DNA from: JAIPGX01 sp041650475 | GTDB taxonomy: Bacteria > Babelota > Babeliae > Babelales > UASB340 | Direction of reading: 5' to 3' | Assembly (NCBI GenBank): GCA_041650475.1 | Contig: JBAZLD010000001.1 | Coordinates: 1 to 64,000 of the forward strand | Length of the DNA stretch: 64,000 nucleotides | Shown: piece by piece, positions 18,269-26,470 of the stretch | Position numbering within the stretch: the first letter of the stretch is position 1 | How the letters are laid out: the number at the start of each line of letters is the position of its first letter | The notes under the pieces: model-generated | Database searches by the model: none | What the model was told of the DNA's origin: nothing | What the model saw: the letters and a program-made list of their open reading frames with translations, nothing else | Program-made: the position numbers and the translations under genes

Positions 18269-20053
18269 ATGTCTTTATTTGATTTTGTAAAATCTAATAT
18301 TTCTATTTTGGACGTTATAGGTGAGTATGTAAAGATTAAGCCTGCAGGGAGTTATTGGAAAGGCTCTTGTCCATTTCATTCGGAAAAGGATGCCTCTTTT
18401 ACTGTTAGTCCAGATAAACAGATTTTTTATTGTTTTGGATGTCACGCAGGAGGGGATTTAATATCCTTTGTGGCTAAAATAGAAAATATGTCACAAATTG
18501 AATCTCTCAATTTTTTGGTTGATAAATACAGTTTACAAATTCCTGAACATATTAAAGAATCTATTTCAAACAAAGAAGCAATAAATAAAAGAAATCAGCA
18601 GAAAAATTTTTTTAAATTGTGTCAAACTGTTGCTAATTTTGCTAATAAACAACTTTTGTCAGATAATTACGCTCTTGAATATCTCAAAAAAAGAAATATT
18701 TTAAAAAAAGAAATTGAATATTTTAATATTGGTTATTTTGCTGGTGGAGTTCGTTTTATAAATAATTTTGTAAAAGAAATATCAAAAAATGGTGTTTTGG
18801 TAAAAGATTTGCTTGAAATTGGTATTTTGATGGAAGGAAAATCTGTTTTATATTCTCCTTTTGAAGAACGAATTATTTTTCCAATAAAAGATTCAATGTC
18901 AAGATTTTGTGGTTTTGGAGGCAGAATTTTTAAAGAATCTGATCAAAGAGCTAAATATTATAATAGCAAAGAATCTTCATTTTTTAGTAAAGGTAAACTT
19001 TTATTTGGCCTTGATCTAGCCAAAAAAGAGATGCAAATAAAGAATTATGCATTTTTGGTTGAAGGGTATTTTGATTGTATTACAATGTCCAAATATGGTT
19101 ATAATAATGTAATTGCAACATTGGGAACTGCTTGCACTCAAAATCATCTTGATCTTTTATCAAGGTTTATTAACACGCTTTATGTTTTATATGATGGGGA
19201 TTCTGCTGGTCAAAATGCTATTTTACGCCTTACTCAACTTTGTTGGAATGTAAACATGGAATTACGTATTATAAAACTTCCAATTAAAGAAGATCCAGAC
19301 TCTTTTTTGAATAAAAATGGAAATTTAGATTTATTGTTAAAACAATCTGAAGATATTTTTTCTTTTTTTGTTGATACTTACGCGGGTAAATTTTTAGGGT
19401 CTTCTTTATCGGATAAAATGGATTTAAGTCAAAAAATTATTCAACTTATTGCAGGTTTATCTGATTGTTTTAAACAGGAAATTTTATTGCAAAGAGCTGC
19501 AAAAATTATGCAAATGCCAATGCAAACATTAAAAAAGCAAATACTTGAGGTTAAAAACATGGGAGGAGTGCAATCGCGAGAATTTGTGGTAAAACAAAAC
19601 ACAGAAAATGAAGAAATTAAAAATTCAAAAAGTCAAGAAATAAAAGCATCTTTACTGGAAGAAAGGATTTTTTCTGCTATAATCAATAATATGGATAAAA
19701 CTGATAAATTTATAATTGATAATGATTTAATCTCATATTTTATGCAGGATATCCAATTTTTGTTAGATAAAGTTAGAAAATCTGAAATATTCAAAGATCT
19801 TTTGAATATTTTAGAGGAGCCTTATAAGGACTGGGTGATAAAATGCAGTTTAAAATTTGAACCAGTCGAATCTAAAGATTTATTTGAACAGTTATTGTTT
19901 CTTTTTTATAAAGAAAATTGGAAAAAAATTGTTCAAGATATGAAGTTAAGAATATTAAAAACAAAACAGCAAGGTAATACTCAAGAATTACAAAGGTTAT
20001 TAAGTGTGTTTTCTAAATTTAAAAAAAATATTCAAAGCAGGGGGTTAATATGA
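18269..20053 (+). CDS. dnaG: DNA primase
   Basis: DnaG makes RNA primers for DNA replication. The 594-residue product has the N-terminal zinc-binding domain (CPFH near residue 36 and CFGCH near 58) and then the core with the RIIFPI segment. The Toprim motifs are VEGYFDCI and YDGDSAGQNA. The C-terminal third, which binds the replicative helicase, is weakly conserved. It overlaps rpoD by four bases (ATGA), reproducing the dnaG-rpoD part of the classic macromolecular synthesis operon. Confidence 0.96.
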   Translation: MSLFDFVKSNISILDVIGEYVKIKPAGSYWKGSCPFHSEKDASFTVSPDKQIFYCFGCHAGGDLISFVAKIENMSQIESLNFLVDKYSLQIPEHIKESISNKEAINKRNQQKNFFKLCQTVANFANKQLLSDNYALEYLKKRNILKKEIEYFNIGYFAGGVRFINNFVKEISKNGVLVKDLLEIGILMEGKSVLYSPFEERIIFPIKDSMSRFCGFGGRIFKESDQRAKYYNSKESSFFSKGKLLFGLDLAKKEMQIKNYAFLVEGYFDCITMSKYGYNNVIATLGTACTQNHLDLLSRFINTLYVLYDGDSAGQNAILRLTQLCWNVNMELRIIKLPIKEDPDSFLNKNGNLDLLLKQSEDIFSFFVDTYAGKFLGSSLSDKMDLSQKIIQLIAGLSDCFKQEILLQRAAKIMQMPMQTLKKQILEVKNMGGVQSREFVVKQNTENEEIKNSKSQEIKASLLEERIFSAIINNMDKTDKFIIDNDLISYFMQDIQFLLDKVRKSEIFKDLLNILEEPYKDWVIKCSLKFEPVESKDLFEQLLFLFYKENWKKIVQDMKLRILKTKQQGNTQELQRLLSVFSKFKKNIQSRGLI

Positions 20054-22191
20054 AAAAAATTAAAAATAAAAAAATTGTGAAGATTGTTAAAAAAACTGCT
20101 AAATTAATAAAAAACAAAATTAAAGATTCAATAAAAAAAACAGAGAAAATTAAAGAAAAAAAAATAAAAGATAAAATTACTAACAAGATAAAAAAAACAG
20201 ATAAACCTAAAATAAATAAAGAAGTAATAGAAGTGAAATCCATAAAAGAGAGTGACAAAATAATTGATAAAACAGATGATAAAATAAAAGTAAGTAGTAT
20301 AAAAAAAATTATAAAAAGTAGTACACGTAGTGCTATCAAAAAACCTGAAAAAAGGGATGTTCATGGTGTACAGAAACTAAAAGACATTACAAAACAGGTT
20401 GATGCATTGGTAGAAAAAGGACGAATAGGCGGTGTTTTATCTTATGAAGAATTGATTGCTTTTTCTCGTAAACATAGACTTCCAGAAGAAGAAGGTAATG
20501 AATTGCTTCACATTCTTGAAAAAGAAAATATTGCATTAATGTCACAAGAAGAATTAGAAGCTGGTGTTGATGATTTTGGTAGATTAGTTCGCGAAGAAGA
20601 TGGTTCCTTTGAAAATAAAGGTTATATTCAACAATCTTTAGAAAGAGCTGAATTATCTACCGAGGTTCCTGTAGATGATATTGTTGAAAAAAATGTAAAA
20701 ATAAAAAGTTTTTCAGAACCAGGTCAATTAAATGACCCTGTAAAACTTTATCTTAAAGAAATAGGTAAAATACCTCTTTTAAATAAAGAAACTGAAAAAG
20801 TTATTTCGACCAAAATTGCTCAAGGAAAAAGAGATTCCATAGATGCGATAGCCCAATTCCCATTTGTTACAAAAGAAATATTGGGATTAGAAGAAAGACT
20901 TATTAAAGATCCTGTAATTTTAAAAGATTTAATTCAATTTTCTGATTTTGATGAAGATAATTCTCCAAAATTTGAGGAAGAAAGAATTAACTTTTTAAAA
21001 AAAATAAAAGAAATAAAAGACGTCATTGAAAATGAAGATAAGATTTTTAAATCTTATAGAGGTCAATTAGATAAAGAATTAAAGAAAAAAGAGATGCTTG
21101 CAAAAGTTGAACAAAATAGACAGGAAAAAATTAATCTTATAAAGGGTATAAAATTTTCTAACAAACTTATTCGCAAGCTTGGAAAAAAAATAGAAAAAGT
21201 TGTTTCAAAAATTAATGAAAGAGAAGAAGATATTAAATCTCTTGAAGAGAAATTAAAATTTTATCAAAATATCAAGAAAAAAACTGATACAGATTTGCAG
21301 CAAATAGAGCAGTTAGATCGTGAAATTCGTACAAATCAAAAATTGATAAAAAAAATTGAATCTGAAGGTGGTTTAAATAAAGAAAATACTTTTAAATTTT
21401 ATAAACAATTTGTTGTAGCTCAAAGAAAAGATAAATTAGCAAAAGATGATCTTGCAAGAGCAAACTTAAGACTTGTTGTAAATATTGCTAAAAAATATAT
21501 AAACAGAGGTTTGCATTTTCTTGATTTGATTCAAGAAGGTAATATTGGCTTATTAAAAGCTGTAGAAAAATTTGAATTTGAAAGAGGCTTTAAATTTTCT
21601 ACTTATGCAACGTGGTGGATTCGTCAAGCTCTTACAAGAGCAATTGCTGATCAATCTAGAACGATTCGTGTTCCAGTTCATATGGTAGAAACCTTGAGTA
21701 AAATTAATAAACTTACTCGTTCTTATATTCAAAATGAAGGTAAAGAACCGAGTTATGCTGAATTGGCAAAAGAACTTAATTTGGATGAAAAGAAAATAAA
21801 AAATATTATCAAAATATCTAAAGAACCTGTTTCTTTAGAAACTCCAGTGGGAGATAGTGATGATACTTATTTAAAAGATTTTATTGAAGATGAAAATGAG
21901 TATACTCCCGTCGATGCTGTTGTTAATGATGATTTGAAAGAAAAAGTTCGTGAAGTTTTAAAAAGTTTAACTCCAAGAGAAGAAAAAGTTTTAAAAATGC
22001 GTTTTGGTATTGATGTAGCATCAGAACATACTCTTGAAGAAGTAGGCAAAGATTTTTCAGTAACGCGTGAGCGTATTCGTCAAATTGAAGTAAAGGCTTT
22101 ACGAAAATTACGCCATCCATCTAGAAGTAAAAAATTACAAAGTTTTTTTGATAAAGAAATTGATATCTCTTCAACAGAAACAATTGAGTAA
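20050..22191 (+). CDS. rpoD: Principal RNA polymerase sigma factor, with a long lysine-rich N-terminus
   Basis: This factor directs RNA polymerase to housekeeping promoters. Residues 1 to about 110 are an extreme Lys/Ile tract with no match to standard sigma regions. Region 1.1 begins at about residue 112, followed by region 1.2 (DPVKLYLKEIGKI near 226) and a helical spacer of about 200 residues. Region 2 (LDLIQEGNIGLLKAVEKF, YATWWIRQA), region 3 and region 4 (TREEKVLKMRFG, TRERIRQIE) then follow. At 713 residues it is longer than E. coli RpoD (613) because of the N-terminal tract. GGGGG precedes the ATG inside the dnaG end. Confidence 0.96.
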   Translation: MKKIKNKKIVKIVKKTAKLIKNKIKDSIKKTEKIKEKKIKDKITNKIKKTDKPKINKEVIEVKSIKESDKIIDKTDDKIKVSSIKKIIKSSTRSAIKKPEKRDVHGVQKLKDITKQVDALVEKGRIGGVLSYEELIAFSRKHRLPEEEGNELLHILEKENIALMSQEELEAGVDDFGRLVREEDGSFENKGYIQQSLERAELSTEVPVDDIVEKNVKIKSFSEPGQLNDPVKLYLKEIGKIPLLNKETEKVISTKIAQGKRDSIDAIAQFPFVTKEILGLEERLIKDPVILKDLIQFSDFDEDNSPKFEEERINFLKKIKEIKDVIENEDKIFKSYRGQLDKELKKKEMLAKVEQNRQEKINLIKGIKFSNKLIRKLGKKIEKVVSKINEREEDIKSLEEKLKFYQNIKKKTDTDLQQIEQLDREIRTNQKLIKKIESEGGLNKENTFKFYKQFVVAQRKDKLAKDDLARANLRLVVNIAKKYINRGLHFLDLIQEGNIGLLKAVEKFEFERGFKFSTYATWWIRQALTRAIADQSRTIRVPVHMVETLSKINKLTRSYIQNEGKEPSYAELAKELNLDEKKIKNIIKISKEPVSLETPVGDSDDTYLKDFIEDENEYTPVDAVVNDDLKEKVREVLKSLTPREEKVLKMRFGIDVASEHTLEEVGKDFSVTRERIRQIEVKALRKLRHPSRSKKLQSFFDKEIDISSTETIE

Positions 22192-22195
22192 ATAG

Positions 22196-23431
22196 TTGAA
22201 AGTATTGCACCTAATTACAAGTTTAAAAATTGGAGGTGCAGAATCAGCTCTTTATAACCTTTTGTTTAATCTTAAAGAAGATAAGAACATAAAAAACTAC
22301 GTAATATATTTTTACGATGGATCTAATGTTGATAAAATAAAAAAATTAGGGATTGATACTTATAAAGTAAATGGGATATTTTGTAAGTATGATCCCTTTT
22401 TTTATTTTAAATTAAAAAAAATTATAAAAAAAATCAATCCAGACATAATTCATTCTGCTTTGTGGGCAGCAAATATTTTTGCTCGAATAATTGGCAATAA
22501 ATTAAAAATTCCTGTTATTTGTGATTTGCATAGCAATTTTTTGCATGATGGTAAATTAAGAATTTTTTTGGAAAAATTATTTTTAAATTTTCCTGCATAC
22601 TATATTGCTGTTTCTAACACAGCAAAAGATGGTTTTCAAAAAATAATTAAAAATCACAAAAATAAAAATCTTATAAAATCAAAATTAAATATTATTCCCA
22701 ATGGGATAGATTATAAAAATATTATTAAGAAAGCAGAACAAATAAGTTTTGATAAAGAAAAATTAGGTTTTATTCAAAATACTTTTGTTTTTGGTGCAGT
22801 TGGTAGATTAGAGCCAATAAAATCTTACGATCTACTTATAAAGGCTTTTGCTATTTTTTTAAAGCAGTGTTCGTTCAAATGGATTCCACAGACTCACCAT
22901 GAACTTAAAGCTAAAACACCATTCGACAAGTTCAGCGCGAACGCGTGTGAGCGGGCTCACGATATTAAATTAATTTTGGTTGGTGATGGTTCACAAAAAT
23001 CAAAATTAGAAGAATTAGCAAAAGATTTAGGTATTTTTCATAAAATATTTTTTGCAGGAGAACAAACTGAAGTTTTAAAATTTTATAAAATTTTTGATTG
23101 TTTTGTTCTTTCTTCTCAAAGTGAGGGACTCTCTATTTCTTTATTAGAGGCTCTTTGTTTTGGTTTGCCAATAATAACAACACATAGATATGAAAAACAT
23201 GATGTGCTTACAGATTATGAAAATGGCTTTATTGTGCCTGCTAATAATGCATCAAAATTAGCCCAGGCTATGCAAAATATTTATTACAATTCGGCATTAA
23301 GAGAAAAAATAAAAATTAATAATTTAAATTTAGTTAAATTTAAATTTGATATTGATAATACAGTTGATCTGTATAAAAAAATTTATATAAATATTTTTGA
23401 TAAAAAAAATTTATATAAAAAATTTGATTGA
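22196..23431 (+). CDS. GT4-type glycosyltransferase with an in-frame GC-rich insertion
   Basis: This is a cytoplasmic sugar transferase of the GT-B fold, probably acting on a lipid or surface-polysaccharide acceptor. The N-terminal domain starts MKVLHLITSLKIGGAES, typical of GT4 enzymes. The C-terminal domain has GRLEPIKSYDLLIKAF, KLILVGDGSQKSKLEEL and the FVLSSQSEGLSISLLEAL donor-binding region. The start must be TTG because no ATG lies near the conserved N-terminus. Residues 224-256 have no counterpart in typical members and come from a GC-rich, hairpin-containing DNA segment. The frame stays open through it. It follows rpoD by four bases. Confidence 0.88.
   Translation: MKVLHLITSLKIGGAESALYNLLFNLKEDKNIKNYVIYFYDGSNVDKIKKLGIDTYKVNGIFCKYDPFFYFKLKKIIKKINPDIIHSALWAANIFARIIGNKLKIPVICDLHSNFLHDGKLRIFLEKLFLNFPAYYIAVSNTAKDGFQKIIKNHKNKNLIKSKLNIIPNGIDYKNIIKKAEQISFDKEKLGFIQNTFVFGAVGRLEPIKSYDLLIKAFAIFLKQCSFKWIPQTHHELKAKTPFDKFSANACERAHDIKLILVGDGSQKSKLEELAKDLGIFHKIFFAGEQTEVLKFYKIFDCFVLSSQSEGLSISLLEALCFGLPIITTHRYEKHDVLTDYENGFIVPANNASKLAQAMQNIYYNSALREKIKINNLNLVKFKFDIDNTVDLYKKIYINIFDKKNLYKKFD
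22865..22960. repeat. GC-rich palindromic insertion inside the glycosyltransferase gene
   Basis: This stretch interrupts an AT-rich gene; bases 22921-22960 are 60% G+C. It contains GTGAGC/GCTCAC arms (22947-22952, 22955-22960), the palindrome CGCGAACGCG (22936-22945) and a looser pair around GTTCA...CCATGAAC. The inserted length is close to a multiple of three and adds about 32 residues without breaking the frame. It resembles the protein-coding palindromic elements known from Rickettsia, by analogy only. Confidence 0.6.
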
Positions 23432-23488
23432 TTTTTATTATTAACTAATGTATGATTACTCCATCAACTTGATCGATAACCTCCATTT

Positions 23489-23530
23489 CCCCTGTCTTAG
23501 ACTTCTTGTCTAGATGGGGGTATTTTTTAT
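23489..23530 (+). terminator. Terminator after the glycosyltransferase gene
   Basis: A stem with one bulge and two G-T pairs, based on CCCC...GGGG (23489-23492 with the G-run ending at 23520), has a TTCTT loop and is followed by a T-rich tract. It closes the dnaG-rpoD-glycosyltransferase unit. Confidence 0.75.
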
Positions 23531-23548
23531 TATTCACTTATATTAAGA

Positions 23549-23561
23549 CTATGACGTGACA
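23549..23561. repeat. 13-base sequence shared with the tRNA-Gln/GIY-YIG element
   Basis: CTATGACGTGACA occurs here, just upstream of truA, and in reverse complement at 50108-50120 within the GC-rich stretch beside the GIY-YIG gene. It may be a remnant of the same dispersed element. Confidence 0.4.
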
Positions 23562-23573
23562 AGTGGGATTTTA

Positions 23574-24332
23574 ATGCAATATTTTAAAATAATAATTGCC
23601 TATGATGGCACAGATTTTTGTGGTTGGCAGTCGCAATTAGATAAGCCAACAATTTGTACTTGTATGCAAAATGCTTTTTACAAAACTTTTAAACAAAAAA
23701 TATCTTTAGTTGGTGCTTCACGTACAGATTCCGGTGTCCATGCTTTTGGTCAGGTTGCAAAATTTAGAACAGAATTAAATTTAGATTCTAAAATAATATT
23801 AAATGCCTGGAATGCTATTTTACCTAAAAGTATTTTAATAAGACAAATAGAAAAAATTGATAACAATTTTCATCCTTGCAAAAATGTTTTACAAAAAACT
23901 TATTACTATAATTTTTTTTTAAAAAGACCATCGCCATTTGTTGCGCGCTTTGGTTGGTTTTGTAATTATAATAACAAAATTGATTTAGAAAAATTTGAGC
24001 GTGCTTTAAAACTTTATATTGGAGAACACGATTTTAGGTCTTTTTGTAAAATTGGAATAGAAGAACAAAAAAATCCTGTTCGTATAATTGATTCTATTGA
24101 TTTGCGAAAATATTCAAAACACAATTTATTGCAAGTGGTTATTAAAGGTAAAAGTTTTTTACGATTTCAAATTCGTAGAATGGTTGGATATGCTTTGGAT
24201 GTAGCAAGAAGACCAGATTTATCTATTGATTATTTAAAAAATATTTTGGATAACCCAAGTCCGCATCAAAAATTGTTAAAAGCAGAAGGTTGTGGATTAA
24301 TTTTAAGAAAGATAGATTACAAACATGATTAA
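23574..24332 (+). CDS. truA: tRNA pseudouridine(38-40) synthase
   Basis: TruA isomerises uridines 38-40 in the anticodon stem of many tRNAs. The 252-residue product starts MQYFKIIIAYDGTDFCGWQ, the normal TruA N-terminus, so the ATG at 23574 is preferred over an in-frame GTG 18 bases upstream. The catalytic aspartate lies in RTDSGVHAFGQ near residue 50, and FLRFQIRRMVGYALDVAR marks the C-terminal half. Its end overlaps the start of cdsA by eight bases. Confidence 0.95.
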   Translation: MQYFKIIIAYDGTDFCGWQSQLDKPTICTCMQNAFYKTFKQKISLVGASRTDSGVHAFGQVAKFRTELNLDSKIILNAWNAILPKSILIRQIEKIDNNFHPCKNVLQKTYYYNFFLKRPSPFVARFGWFCNYNNKIDLEKFERALKLYIGEHDFRSFCKIGIEEQKNPVRIIDSIDLRKYSKHNLLQVVIKGKSFLRFQIRRMVGYALDVARRPDLSIDYLKNILDNPSPHQKLLKAEGCGLILRKIDYKHD

Positions 24333-25035
24333 TTTTTTTAAAAGTGAGATTTTCAAAAGAGTTATTTCGGGTTCAATTTTAGGTTTTTGTTTTTTTTATG
24401 CATATATACACTCTGCACTTTTATTTTCTTTTATATTATTAGCTATTTTGCTAATTATATTATTTTTTGAATGGCCTAAGCTTTTGCCATCAACAAATAG
24501 GAGGACTATTTCTGGTATTTTAAAATATTTATTTATTTCTTTTTTTTATCCAATTTTGCCTATTTTAATTTTAATATTTTTAAATCATGCATATAGATCA
24601 CAAAATATTTTGTTTCCACTATACCCATTTATAGTTTCGTGGGTTGGAGATACTGGTGCTTTTATTCTTGGAAAATTATTTGGTAAACATAAAATTTGCC
24701 CTAAAATTAGCCCTGGTAAATCCTGGGAAGGTTTATTTGGTGGTTTTGTTGGAATTTTGATTTTTAATATATTATATTTGCCTGGGATTTATATATTCCC
24801 ATTTGTTGCTTATGTTAAAAGTTTTTTAACAATTATTTCTCTTTCTATTTTGTTAACTATTACTGGCTTTTTTGGTGATATTTCGATTTCTTTTCTTAAA
24901 AGAAAAAATGGTTTAAAAGATACCGGTGTATTATTACCAGGACATGGAGGGCTTTTAGATCGTTTTGATGCCGTTTTTTTGAATGCTATAATAATTGCTT
25001 TATTAATTATTTTTTCTCATATTTTGTCTAATTAA
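24325..25035 (+). CDS. cdsA: Phosphatidate cytidylyltransferase
   Basis: CdsA makes CDP-diacylglycerol from phosphatidate and CTP at the inner membrane, the branch point for phospholipid synthesis. The 236-residue product has about six membrane helices. It carries the family signature in SWVGDTGAFILGKLFGKHK, then SPGKSWEG, and the C-terminal KDTGVLLPGHGGLLDRFDA. The protein is somewhat shorter than the usual 260-290 residues, mainly in the N-terminal helices. It is translationally coupled to truA by an eight-base overlap. Confidence 0.95.
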   Translation: MINFFKSEIFKRVISGSILGFCFFYAYIHSALLFSFILLAILLIILFFEWPKLLPSTNRRTISGILKYLFISFFYPILPILILIFLNHAYRSQNILFPLYPFIVSWVGDTGAFILGKLFGKHKICPKISPGKSWEGLFGGFVGILIFNILYLPGIYIFPFVAYVKSFLTIISLSILLTITGFFGDISISFLKRKNGLKDTGVLLPGHGGLLDRFDAVFLNAIIIALLIIFSHILSN

Positions 25036-25186
25036 TGCTTAATTTTTATGGAATTTTAAAAAATTTTACTAAAACTCTTTAAATATGTAATTAATTTATA
25101 TTAGAATATATTTAGTTGAAACATATATGAATTAAAAAATTTTAATGTAGAGTATTTTATTAATATTAATAAGAAGGGGGATAATC

Positions 25187-25534
25187 ATGAATAATAAATA
25201 TAAATCGATGCTAGGGGTTAGTATTCTTTTAGCAGGTTTATTGCTTGCCGGTTGTACTAAAGAAGAAAAAACTGTGGGAGGTGTAATTCTTGGTGGTGCT
25301 GCTGGTGCTGGTATTGGTGGTGCTGCTGGTGGTGGTGGTGGTGCTTTAGCTGGTGGTGCAATTGGTGCAGTTACTGGTGGATTAATTGGTCATAGCATGG
25401 GTGATGATAAAAAAGACAAAGATAGAAAACACGAGAAGAAACATAAATCCAAAACAAAGAAACAAAGCAAAAAAAATCACAAAAAAGAAATGCACAAAAA
25501 AGAAATGAATGAAAAAAAGGAATTAAAAAAATAA
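25187..25534 (+). CDS. Glycine-zipper lipoprotein with a lysine-rich tail
   Basis: The 115-residue product has a clean lipoprotein signal (LLLAG-Cys23). A glycine-zipper segment follows (residues 31-68, dense in GG and GxxxG with Ala), of the kind found in small outer-membrane lipoproteins. The C-terminal 45 residues are nearly all Lys, Asp, Glu and His. The zipper probably packs in or against a membrane. The basic tail could contact peptidoglycan, LPS or nucleic acid. GGGGG precedes the start and a strong terminator follows, so it is probably a well-expressed single gene. Confidence 0.8.
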   Translation: MNNKYKSMLGVSILLAGLLLAGCTKEEKTVGGVILGGAAGAGIGGAAGGGGGALAGGAIGAVTGGLIGHSMGDDKKDKDRKHEKKHKSKTKKQSKKNHKKEMHKKEMNEKKELKK

Positions 25535-25570
25535 ATTAAAATAATAAGTGATAAATTATTTTTTTAATTT

Positions 25571-25610
25571 ATAAAAATAGGGCTTTTGTTTATCAAAGCC
25601 CTATTTTTAT
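25571..25610. terminator. Intrinsic terminator after the lipoprotein gene
   Basis: A 17-bp stem with one bulged T (25571-25588 with 25594-25610), a GGGC core and flanking A and T tracts lies here. The symmetry would also stop transcription on the other strand. Confidence 0.9.
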
Positions 25611-25681
25611 TGATGTATTTATTATATACTTGTTTGTATTATTGGAATTATTAAATTTATATAATTTTAATTAGGTTTTTT

Positions 25682-26419
25682 GTGAAAAAATTACTGTTAA
25701 TAGAAAATTTAAATGTTAGTGTTCAAGACGAGCATATTTTAAAAAATTTGAATTTAGAACTAGATTGTGGACAAATTCATGGTCTTATGGGTCCAAATGG
25801 CTCAGGCAAAACAACTTTAGCCTACACTTTGATGGGGCATCCCAAATATAAAATAATTTCTGGAAAGATCTCATATTTGGGGCAAGACTTGAAGAATTTA
25901 TCCGTTGATCAAAGAGCAAAAGCTGGTATTTTTTTAACTTTTCAGTACCCCATTCAAATTGAAGGTGTAAAAATAAGGGATTTTTTAAGAAATTCTTATA
26001 ATGCAATATACTTGGGTTCAGAAAATGAACTAGATTTTGCATCTTTTAACGAAATGTTATTTGAAAAAGTTAAAGATTTAGAAATAGACCCAAATTTTAT
26101 AGATAGATCGCTAAATGTTGGGTTTTCTGGAGGTGAAAAAAAGAAGATCGAAGTTTTACAAATGGCTGTTTTGGAACCAAAATTGGTAATACTTGATGAA
26201 ATTGATTCTGGTCTTGATGTTGATGCTCTTAAATTAATATGTTCTTATATAAACAAAATTAGGGCAAAAAACAAAGAAATGTCTCTACTCATAATTACAC
26301 ATAATACAAAAACTTTTGAATATTTAAAACCTGATTTTGTTCATATTATAAAAGATGGTCAAATAATTAGATCCGGGGACATTAAATTAGCTTACGATAT
26401 TGATTTTTCCGGTTATTAA
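25682..26419 (+). CDS. sufC: Fe-S cluster assembly ATPase SufC
   Basis: SufC is the ABC-type ATPase of the SufBCD scaffold that builds iron-sulfur clusters. The 245-residue product has Walker A GPNGSGKTT (near residue 38), a Q-loop in TFQYP, the ABC signature FSGGEKKKIEVLQM typical of SufC, Walker B LVILDEIDSGLD and the switch histidine in ITHN. It begins with GTG. The gap to sufB is 51 bp and contains TATAAT at 26458-26463, so a second promoter is possible. Confidence 0.96.
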   Translation: MKKLLLIENLNVSVQDEHILKNLNLELDCGQIHGLMGPNGSGKTTLAYTLMGHPKYKIISGKISYLGQDLKNLSVDQRAKAGIFLTFQYPIQIEGVKIRDFLRNSYNAIYLGSENELDFASFNEMLFEKVKDLEIDPNFIDRSLNVGFSGGEKKKIEVLQMAVLEPKLVILDEIDSGLDVDALKLICSYINKIRAKNKEMSLLIITHNTKTFEYLKPDFVHIIKDGQIIRSGDIKLAYDIDFSGY

Positions 26420-26470
26420 TCTAAAAAACATTTTATATACAAATTGAAAATTTTTGGTATAATATAATCT

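Noticed and set aside
20019..20364. Minus-strand frames that look like strongly hydrophobic membrane proteins
   Set aside because: They are the antisense of the Lys/Ile-rich start of rpoD: AAA and ATA codons read backwards as Phe and Tyr. No ribosome-binding site was seen.
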